Below, in pieces: positions 10,101 through 17,881 of a stretch of DNA of 19,746 bases. The notes beneath the pieces are model-generated. The model did not search any database, had not been told where the DNA came from, and saw only the letters and a list, made by a program, of their open reading frames with translations. Made by a program: the position numbers and the translations under genes. Position 1 is the first letter of the stretch, and each line of letters starts with the position of its first letter. The DNA is taken from assembly GCA_019828545.1 (NCBI GenBank), contig JACVRA010000666.1, positions 1 to 19,746 on the forward strand, given 5' to 3'. This DNA comes from Paracamarosporium sp. OC-R06-R3 (Eukaryota; Ascomycota; Dothideomycetes; Pleosporales; Didymosphaeriaceae).

Positions 10101-13100
10101 TATCTGGGAGACCCGCTGGGAGGTCAGAAAATTGACGTTTAGTTGGTTTGGGCTTTTTCGTAGATAAACGGCCCCAGAATCGTCGGTGAGTTTTCTGTTC
10201 TTTCTCAAAAATGTCTTCATCCGAATCGCTGCCATATATAGATGCATCATCAAACTCAGGAACGGCTTTGGGTACTCCTCTTCGCGAAAGCTGCCTATCG
10301 ATTTCGTCGAGCTCAGGCTCAGATAGGATGAAATCGAGGAGCCTCAATTGTCCAGTATCGTGAATGTCACAAATTTTTCCAATGTGTTCGCGCAGCTCTA
10401 GAGGCGTTTTGCCGACATTCGCATCGTCTTCTGGCAAATAGATATTTATGGTTTTCCCTCTGTGAGCAATTTTGATGCGTCCAGCGTCTGCACGGCCTAG
10501 GACTTCAACGCCATCAATCTTTACTGCCCATTTGAGGATCACTTCTTCAGAAGTATATACGTTGAGATGACACAATTGGTCGATGATCTCTGCCCGCACT
10601 GGGCTATCCGATGGTAGAAGTCTGATCGCTCACTTAGCCTAGTGTGTTACAATGATGTCTCGTTCACTTACCGTGCAATGTATCTAGCCTTCGCGCGGAG
10701 GACAGCAGTGAACTTTTGGTGAAGTTGCGTTGGCCCGTTCACATTCGCGTATTCTTCCGCGGCACTAGAAAGTAGCCTACCTTCCAGTCCCAACGTAGAG
10801 ATTACAAGGTGAATCTTTTCGATAGTTTCCACATCCAAGGCGAGTAGAGGAACAATGCCGTCAAAGCTCTTTCTTAAATGCCAACGATCTGCAATAAACC
10901 ACATATCAAGGGCTCCTGCGGTACACGTGTAGTCAAATACCCATTTAGATTTGCCAGCAGATATAGGAAATAATCGAGAATTTTTCAGTATCTTTACGAT
11001 TTCAGCTTTCGTTTTGGGGTCTTTAGCATCTTTTAAGCAGACATTGATAGCCTTGAAAACTTCAGCGATGTGCTCGACGTCGTCAGAGGCATCAATGAAT
11101 TCGGCTTCATCAATGATCGTCTTCCAAGTGGCATTCTCGATGCCTAGTGTGAACCATAGGAAAGCATAGAAGTCCGGGTAGGTATCGTGGAGACATGGTG
11201 TTTTGCGGAGCCACTCGGGACCATTCCAGACGCAGAAAGAAGGGCTCGCCCAAGTACCTTTATCTCTGCGGCTTGAAGAAGGGATGTAGATCAGTTCTTC
11301 AGCCTCAAATGCATCTCTAGTAAGATGTTAGCTACATTACGAACGGCACACGACATGTTCCAGGGCGTGCTCATCTTGTAGACTTGTCGCGCTGGTTATC
11401 ATCAGGCCAGGCAATCTTAACTAATTTTCAGCTTGAACAGAACTGACTTACTTGATCTCTTTCCCTTTAGTGGCAGAATGTAGCTGCATTTGCTTGTAGA
11501 TGTCAGACACTCGCTTCACAGACGCTCCATTCTCTTTCATCTGACGAAGATAGGATAAATATTGGCTTAGCCCAGGCTCTACAACGACTCCAAAATGTTT
11601 CAGTATCTTCCAGCGAGCGTCTTGTGGCATAGGTACCTCCAGAAACTTCGTCGACTTGCTAGCATTCGGCATAAGCTCCGTCGCAGGCAGAACAGTATGC
11701 CCCAAGGGAGCTCTTCCCCCTCCTTGGCAGGGTACTAAGAGTCCGGCGATCTTGTCGCGGAATTGGGTTCTGAAATTGTCTGTCTCAGCATCGGACCGCT
11801 CTTTGGATACGAGATAGTTGGAATAATTGTCCCAATTGTCGCGAAGCAGAAGAAGAAGTCGCAATACATTCTTCTCCTCCGCTAACGCTCGAAATTCTCT
11901 TGTCAAAAGCATCTTTGGACCGTCAGACAAAACAAGACGAGGGTATTCCTCAATTCGAAGATTTTCGCGCAGCCATGTTGTCCAAGACTCATCTTTTGGT
12001 AGAACAGTCTCAGAGTAGCTCCTGTGGAGTATCGGAAAAGGCGTCCAGCGTGTAGAAAGATCTCTTAGCAGGACTTTGGCAGAGGCCGGTTTCAGAGAGT
12101 CTGCATATGTTTCGGAACCGCGATTTGCTGTGCCACCCTCAGTAACCACCCATAGATCAATTTTCTCGGGATTCCTCCACCCCGCCTTGTAGAGGTAAAC
12201 AGCGTAAGAGATAAGATCATGTATATCGATGGCATCAGGGTTGAAATTATGTTTCACTTGCTTGCTCACAATGGCAGCGCAAACCAAATCCTTGCTATAA
12301 ATTTGGGCTCCTAGCAAGACGAAAAGGTTACGCCGAGAGGATTGTAAGATGGCTTTTGGGTCGATTTCACCCATCGATATGCCGTTTGGTATGTCTGGAT
12401 CTTCGGCTTGGCTGGCAAAGCAAATCTGCTGCTGATTAGATGCAATCCACCGCCCGTCTTTCAATGGAATAATAGGAAGGGTGACCAGTTTGAATATGAT
12501 TTGTGAGTCTTGTTGAATAGCGTGCTGCAAGGCATTGGTCAAGGAGCAGTGCCATGTAGTTGGCATTTCCTGGAATCCTTTGTGATTTTCAGATAGGAGC
12601 CTCTCAAGATCTTTTATAAAGCCAGAGGTGGACAGTTTGCGTACTCCAAGGCTTATGTAGGCAGCCTCATCCCCAACAGCGTATTTAGTAGACAAATACT
12701 TAGACCGTGTATGTTCTGTCTGGATGAGAGGTGTACCTTCCTCATCACGAAATTCTTGAGGTACAAAGACCAACTTCTGGGGGGTGCACAAGCATCCAGA
12801 AAGTGATTCCATAATCTTGGATTTCTGAAGCGTCTGACGGATACAGGAGTCCAAATGCTCAAAGAAATCGGATAGCGGCGGTCTCTGAGGTAGATAACGT
12901 GACCAAGAGTAGCGTAAATTACCGTCATTTAGAATTTGAGCTGCTTGAAGGAATGCCTCCGGGATTGCCACCAACAAGCGGTGATTCCACGCAGATGACA
13001 CATCAATGTCTTCTCGATTTGCAATAAGCAAAAAATCAGCTTGCATGAGGAACTGAACGTGTCAGTGAATGCCTTAACTTAAGCACTTTGAAGACGCCAA

Positions 13101-14058
13101 CCTTGAATCCATGATCCCTGATGGGTAGGAACGCATAAACCTTTTGCGGGGCAATACAGGGTTCACCGTCCTCATCCACAGGGAAAGCGAGTAATATCTC
13201 CGAAGAATTACATCCTACACGCTTAGGATCATCTGGCATATCGTTGACCGGAAATCGGATCACCTCAAATGTCGACAATGCCTCATCGAAATGTAGATTT
13301 ACCTTACTAGCCCCTTCGAGGGAGGATGGTGAATCTTGACGTCCAAGAGTACACCTCCACACTTGTTCAAATCTCCCGTAAATTGTGACGTGAACCTGTT
13401 TGAGCTTCCTGAGGAACATCAATAGTCGGGGATCGAGGGATTTGAGTTCTTTTTCGAGTTCTGTGGTATCGTATCCATCGGACAATTGAAGAAGAACAGA
13501 GGTGTTTCGTGGTAGTCGAGTGTCAGGGAATTCGGACCAGATGGGGGCAATCATCCCCAAGGGTTGGATTTTGTCGAATTTGAAGGAATATGGGCCGGAT
13601 GATATAGAGACAACGTCGGCCACCTTAAACACTGATTTGAAACCGATACCCTTCTCGCCTATGTATCTGGTTGAACTTCCCGAACTAGCCTTCGTACTTC
13701 GACCTATCTTGCAGATGGCCTCGACATTGGATCTCCCGAAGCCAATCTCATTGCAGTCGATCCTTAGAGTCTTACTGTTGTGAGTGAACGTGATATTCAA
13801 TGTAGGCACATATGTTTCGTAGAAATTGTCATCGGAGTTCTGTATCAACTCCGAAAGGAAGTGTGTGGACTTTTGGTAGAGTTGTTCGGAAAGGCTAATC
13901 AAGTCAATCATTGTTCCCTACACAAGAAATTTGCTCACCTACATGATAAGGGCATTTTCGAGATCGCATATGTTTGTTTCCGGTCCATCAAGTCCTTTGG
14001 CGCGTCTGATTGACCTGATATGTGACCTGGCCTCTTCTTCAGTCGCTGGAATATCCAT
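7187..14058 (-). CDS. NO VEIN-like ATPase / DUF3883 / HET-domain fusion protein, seven exons
   Basis: Exons (minus): 13943-14058, 13102-13894, 11452-13052, 10672-11316, 9721-10603, 9384-9671 and 7187-9277. They total 6417 nt and 2,138 aa, and all six introns keep phase. Residues 1-38 plus exon 2 form a Hsp90/sacsin-like ATPase domain: N box ELIQNSDDN (54-62), variant G1 box CNEIGFG (86-92), and GEKGIGFKSVF (118-128). Further family blocks are YAFLPIRDHGFK/FLMQADFLLIANRED and FAAELH/VSRLFEK...HWTSPLR. An acidic stretch (about 1169-1183) and a basic, NLS-like stretch (about 1189-1209) lie before the DUF3883 domain (about 1347-1480: YYIEVVPSKGDL, LDPHQVEK, YLLIRVINV, FVDPWRLHSEG). A 55-60 residue linker leads into a full HET protein: YKALSYVWG (1589-1597), IWADAVCINQND (1634-1645), WFSRVWIIQEV (1731-1741), and a C-terminal TEKGYVGVGP...GEAYVHGIM. 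HET domains trigger death in incompatible fusions and resemble TIR folds. The proposed role, an ATP-dependent sensor with a death effector, is inferred. Confidence 0.85.
9278..9383 (-). other. Intron 6 of ATPase-HET gene
   Basis: 106 nt, phase 0, donor GTAAGT, branch GCTGACA, acceptor TTCCTCAG. The join reads HQVEK-AWTCHTGMTETPPHQVYLLIRV, linking the two halves of the DUF3883 region. This junction matters because it puts exon 7, which also carries the HET domain, in the same protein as the ATPase. Confidence 0.85.
9672..9720 (-). other. Intron 5 of ATPase-HET gene
   Basis: 49 nt, donor GTGGGT, branch TCTAAACT, acceptor GGACAG. The join reads FAAELH-VSRLFEKHLG, a family-conserved block; unspliced sequence meets a stop at once. 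Confidence 0.88.
10604..10671 (-). other. Intron 4 of ATPase-HET gene
   Basis: 68 nt, donor GTAAGT, acceptor GGATAG, with GGCTAAG as a branch-like site. The join reads ARYIAR-PVRAEIIDQL in phase. Confidence 0.85.
11317..11451 (-). other. Intron 3 of ATPase-HET gene
   Basis: 135 nt, donor GTAAGT, branch GCTAAC, acceptor TTACTAG. The join reads KGKEIK-DAFEAEELIYIPSS and opens the otherwise startless exon 4. Confidence 0.85.
13053..13101 (-). other. Intron 2 of ATPase-HET gene
   Basis: 49 nt, phase 0, acceptor CGTTCAG. The donor GTTGGC is weak, but it is the only one that restores DHGFK-FLMQADFLL across the junction. Confidence 0.75.
13895..13942 (-). other. Intron 1 of ATPase-HET gene
   Basis: 48 nt, donor GTAGGT, acceptor GATTAG. 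Removal joins LENALI to ILSEQLYQKSTHFL, the usual start of the NO VEIN-like ATPase domain. The ATG at 13909-13911, which a simple frame search would choose as start, lies inside this intron. Confidence 0.8.
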
Positions 14059-15040
14059 GAGGTCACCACCTATTTGATTTCAAAGAAAATGTAGCCAGCT
14101 GTGTTGCTTGATCCAATCCTTCATATCCCCTCAAGCTAACAACGGCAACGATATTATCGCACAGAATGTATAGGCGATCAAAATTGAGAGCAGGCTGAGA
14201 ATGTATGATCAGGTCTCGAAAGGGTGTGCCTCGTATTCTTATGCATGTCGCAAGGCTGAGGCTGAGGCTGAGTCGACGCAGCTACCACTCTGGAACACGA
14301 TTTTGGAGCTTCATCGACGATGCCGGAACGTGAGGTAAATCACGTGGCAGTTGAAGGAAGATCAAGTTGTGATGGTGAGTTTGCATAAACCAAACTTCAG
14401 CCACCTTGCGTATGGCCACATATGTGAGCTGCTGAGTGAACATTGTCCAAAAGGTCGTACATGATCTAAACGCCTGGGCACAAGGCAAAGTAACGAAGAG
14501 GAAGTCTCCTTGAGAGATACCAGGCGTGTGCAATGGACTTATATGAAGCTATAGACTTGCTTCTTGGTTCGAAGCAAAGGAGGTTGAGAACAGCGCGCTT
14601 CGGTACAGTGCTACCTACCGTGTCCGTGCACGCGATGCGAGGATTCGCGCAATACGCCAAGCTGCAGAGCCATACTCAATAGCTGCTATCACGGACTGTT
14701 TAATAGATTAATCTCTATAGACCTATGCGACAATATTCTTTCATACAAAACGTGCAGGCAGAGTTGAGGTGCTGCCGCGGCGGATGGTTGTTGTAGGAGC
14801 TTCCCGGAGCGGGCTTGCATTACGACGAGCAGTTTCCACCAATTGGGTAGGGGAACACTTATTGTGGAGCCAGAACGTCATCACTGGGGATGCTTGATCC
14901 ACCCAGATCACGTCGCCACTAGTAAAGCTATGTGCACTTTGAGTTGACCGTCCTGTTGCACGAGATTAAAACCGAGTCCTCATTTCAATAAAATGGTATA
15001 TAAATATAAATCAAAGAATTCTTGCATCAAATCACCAATA
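14059..15040. other. Intergenic, no gene seen
   Basis: Holds the promoter of the ATPase-HET gene. A short hexanucleotide repeat (GGCTGA three times) sits at about 14252-14272. Two overlapping minus-strand frames (14282-14660) show no recognisable family and I do not call them. The frame at 14784-14897 is treated under rejected items. Confidence 0.5.
14252..14272. repeat. Short GGCTGA tandem repeat
   Basis: About three and a half copies of a GGCTGA-type hexamer, roughly 200 bp upstream of the ATPase-HET start codon. A simple repeat with no function I can argue for. Confidence 0.6.
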
Positions 15041-15111
15041 GCATCGGTGGTTTAGTGGGAGTACGCGTGCGGTGACTATAAATACACCGGGTATGCTCAG
15101 GATTTGACTTT
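15041..15111 (+). pseudogene. Decayed tRNA-Gly-like sequence
   Basis: The first 20 nt (GCATCGGTGGTTTAGTGGGA) match the acceptor 5' strand, D-arm and A box of eukaryotic tRNA-Gly with two differences. Similarity collapses across the anticodon arm, then CCGGGT recurs at 15087-15092, exactly where the T-stem start would fall. The B box and 3' acceptor strand are not conserved, and no cloverleaf forms. I read it as a tRNA-Gly pseudogene or the head of a tRNA-derived element. Confidence 0.4.
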
Positions 15112-15488
15112 CAAATACTGAGGTATCGAACTCTTTTTTTCCTTGAAAACGATTTTCGAAAATGGATTCTCAAAACTCATACCCCGGCATGGCCCCCATG
15201 CACTACCCAGATCTATACGGAGGATGAAACAATTCTTTACAAGGTACAACTGGCGCTGACGGTAGTCGAATCTGTAAAGATGTGGGGGCGGGGTTGAGCC
15301 TCCGCGATCCAACAGTTAGGTTGGTATAATACCTGTGACGTCATGCTAGGCACCAGCCTCGGACCCAATTCATTGCCGACAGGTTAAGTCAAGTGATCGA
15401 GGGGCCGCCCTCTGCAGTCTTGAATTTTTGCAACCCACGGCAGTGCATTCTCAGTCTCCTACTACAACACCATATCAAATAGTTTCAT
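15112..15488. other. Upstream region of the 288-aa orphan gene
   Basis: Non-coding. It should contain the promoter of the gene at 15489. The minus-strand open frame across it looks like chance. There is no clear TATA box close to the ATG; the last 60 nt are CA/CT-rich, as in many fungal 5' leaders. Confidence 0.4.
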
Positions 15489-16355
15489 ATGTCGTCTCAA
15501 AACCACGGAGTTGAGCTCTGCCTTAAGTTCAACTTCTGTCCACCAGCCACTCTCTCAATCTCTAACCCCTCGGCATCACCTTTGAAGCTGATCGCCACCA
15601 TCCACCAAACCTCCTCGGTCTTCCCAGATAGACCCGTTACTATCTTGACCAAGTACTCATGTCTCGACACTACGCCTCGTGAGGATGCGTTCCGCAAGGG
15701 CGATATGCACTCACCGGAACTCGCATTTTCTTCCACCCGACAAGTAGATGGCTCTGCAAAAGTGCTTAACCTCCGACCCACAAAGCGCATTACGTTCCAC
15801 CGGATATCAGGCGACCCAGATCTTGCCAAACGCCCTGAGGATCCCGATACCCCTGGATTCACTTTCATCACAATTCCTCCGGTAGGAAAAGATTCTGTAC
15901 AAGTTGCGTGGGAGCTCTCTGCTGAACGGCTTATGTCGAGTCTCGGCGACGACTCAACCTCGCTCCAAGAAAAGCTTGAACATTTTCTACGAGTCGGCGA
16001 CACCTACCATGTCTGGCCCGGCGATCTTTCGATTCGATGGTGGTCATTTGGCTCCTTGGAAGACCCGGAAGGCTTGAAAGGCAAGAAAATCTCGCGCTTC
16101 AGCTTTTCTGACGATCTGGGGTTGGATAGGGAAATGGGAGCAGATGAAAGCGAAGAGGTTGTTAGTAAGATGCAGGATCTTATTGATTTGCATAACGTGA
16201 ACAAGTTGTCTTCGAGAAGCGCCGTGGAAGGAGAAGAGAAGCCGGATATTAAGAAGATGAGGGAGGAAGGGTGGGTTTTCGGAGAACCGCCAGGGCTGTT
16301 GAAGATGATCGCGCAAGACGAAGACAAAGTAGCGACTTTCAAGATCGTAGAGTAA
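15489..16355 (+). CDS. Hypothetical protein, 288 aa, single exon
   Basis: Intact frame from ATG 15489 to TAA 16355. I do not assign a named family. The first 170 residues alternate hydrophobic strands and turns (LSISNPSASPLKLIATIH, PVTILTKYSCLD, GFTFITIPPVG, SVQVAWELSAERLM) and look like a beta-sandwich of the small conserved-unknown type seen in many ascomycete genomes. The PVTILTKYSCLD part is the most family-like. A tryptophan-rich patch (HVWPGDLSIRWWSFG) follows. The last 90 residues are charged (GADESEEVV, EGEEKPDIKKMREEGWVFGEPP) and probably partly helical. No signal peptide, membrane helix or catalytic motif is seen. Reading-frame length, codon usage and the start context support a real gene. 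It does not obviously belong to either neighbour. Confidence 0.75.
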   Translation: MSSQNHGVELCLKFNFCPPATLSISNPSASPLKLIATIHQTSSVFPDRPVTILTKYSCLDTTPREDAFRKGDMHSPELAFSSTRQVDGSAKVLNLRPTKRITFHRISGDPDLAKRPEDPDTPGFTFITIPPVGKDSVQVAWELSAERLMSSLGDDSTSLQEKLEHFLRVGDTYHVWPGDLSIRWWSFGSLEDPEGLKGKKISRFSFSDDLGLDREMGADESEEVVSKMQDLIDLHNVNKLSSRSAVEGEEKPDIKKMREEGWVFGEPPGLLKMIAQDEDKVATFKIVE

Positions 16356-17510
16356 GGCGGTTGGCTCGTTAGGCAAGTCTGTCAACAGTCCATTAAGATA
16401 ATATACCTAAGCCATGCATACTTCGTTCTCAATCACGCGCTGCTTGAGATTGAATTTGCGGAAGAGTGACAGTTCATTCCAGGCACCAGCAGACGATACC
16501 ATCTGTTCGGCGTGCAGTGCTTTTCCAATCTAGATTCTTTCATTTTGAGGCTGTACAAACTGCCCGGTTCCCTATTGAGACAGGATATGTAAGGGTAAGC
16601 GAAAGAGAGCACCTTCCAACAAATCATTTTGCTGCAGCTGCGCCACTTTCGCCCAAAGTAGCCCTACACAAGGATTCGATAGCAGTTCATCTCGCCTAGG
16701 CTGTGCGTCTACGTTCATGCAATATTCTAATCCTCGTGGCTGCAAGAAGATTCTCCCTTCATTCGTCAATCGAGACAAAGGGGACGCTGCATGGATGCAA
16801 TTGATCGAGTCCCCCTGGAATTTCTCGGATCTAAGGGGTCATCACCGCAAGTTCAGAATGGCGATCCTTTGTGGAGAGGATTTTAATCCTGGTCTGCAAG
16901 GTGGTTGAGTATTGACACCCCATCGATTAGCTATCATGCAAAGGCTGGTAATACAGGTGTGTTGGTTCCCAAACAGATAATGACGGAGAATAATGGACCA
17001 GACAAATTGCAGGTTGCAAGGGTCCAGTGGAACGATCACGTTCCCGTTAACGTCGGCTATTGGATGTTATCAAACAGGCAGGGCATGGAAAGCACTTGAG
17101 CGCTATAAACAATCCTCCCCCCGCCCCCCAGGTCTAGGTAGAGAGTGAAACAATAATATAGGCCCAAAAAGTGCTAATGTTTATTGCCCCTATTCGCATA
17201 AAGTATGTAGAGGAAGAATAGGCAGTTTACTAGGACAAGATTGCCACCCTTGTTGCGTTCTATCACTCAATTGAAGTAGTCAAGTACCTACGCATACATC
17301 GAGCCAGTTAGGTGTCCGGCTTTATGTAAACATTAATCGATGCATCATAGCACGTTAAAGAAGGCGGACCCAATGTGCGATACTAGATACATACATAGAT
17401 ATGTTATGTTGTTAAATAATCGCGTGATAAGAATTATTAAGTATCTAATGAAAAGTGATGATTGATTGATTGTGTCTATCCTTGTGGTTTCTATCTTTTT
17501 GTGGTTTTCT
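16356..17510. other. Intergenic, no gene seen
   Basis: About 1.15 kb between the orphan gene and the LTR-like stretch. Open frames at 16466-16699, 16717-16908 and 16905-17099 are short and show no recognisable motif. A CCCCCCGCCCCCC-like tract lies near 17117-17130 and a GATT repeat at about 17457-17471. AT content rises from about 17140 on. Confidence 0.5.
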
Positions 17511-17759
17511 TGTTGAGTGCACTTGTCTTCTTATTGAGTGCATGTGAAATACCGGTGTCGGGATAGGTACAGGTGCACCAGCCACCTCGCAGAGATGACC
17601 ATGTAATCAGACATATGTATTGTAACCCTCTGTGCATATGCCTGCCGTGCAGCTTGCATATATGAACTCTCCTTCCTTGCTAGTATCTATAAACAACCTT
17701 TGCGCCGGTGCCCTTAGGCTCGTTAATTGCTAGGAGTAGGACAATAAAGGTATCCACCA
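17511..17759 (+). repeat. Possible solo LTR of a retrotransposon
   Basis: 249 bp that begins TGTTGAGTGC and ends CCACCA (TG...CA). It contains a TATA-like CATATATGAAC (about 17657), TATAAA (about 17688) and AATAAA (about 17742), in the order expected of a U3-R LTR. A TTGAGTGCA repeat occurs twice near the left end. No matching 5 bp target duplication is seen (TTTCT against TTCGT), and there is no second LTR or retrotransposon coding sequence in the window. The call is weak. Confidence 0.25.
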
Positions 17760-17791
17760 TTCGTATTTTACTAAGCCATCTTTTAGCCATA

Positions 17792-17843
17792 ACGTACATC
17801 ACGGGCGAGTGGCCGACCCGGGCGAGTGGCCGAGAATGCCAAG
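17792..17843 (+). repeat. Left terminal inverted repeat
   Basis: 52 bp. It contains two tandem copies of a unit with GGCGAGTGGCCGA at a 17 bp period (17804 and 17821), probably paired transposase-binding sites. Confidence 0.9.
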
Positions 17844-17856
17844 CCCCCACCAGAAT

Positions 17857-17875
17857 GTACTATCACTTATAGTAC
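17857..17875. repeat. Palindrome copy 1 (GTACTAT-N5-ATAGTAC)
   Basis: Perfect 7-bp-arm palindrome with spacer CACTT, seven nt before the transposase ATG. It could be an operator or secondary transposase site. Confidence 0.7.
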
Positions 17876-17881
17876 AACGCA

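Noticed and set aside
13036..13911. ATPase gene starting at the ATG at 13909-13911
   Set aside because: That ATG lies in intron 1. An upstream exon with ATG 14058 gives the usual family N-terminus, and joining in phase restores ALIILSEQLYQKS.
14784..14897. Short frame with VVVGASRSGLAL, like a nucleotide-binding loop of a flavin monooxygenase
   Set aside because: Only 37 codons, lacks the GxGxxG spacing and has no downstream homology. It may be a relic, but chance cannot be excluded.
15497..16385. Minus-strand open frames across the 288-aa gene
   Set aside because: The plus frame is longer, starts in a proper context and has protein-like composition; the others are its shadows.
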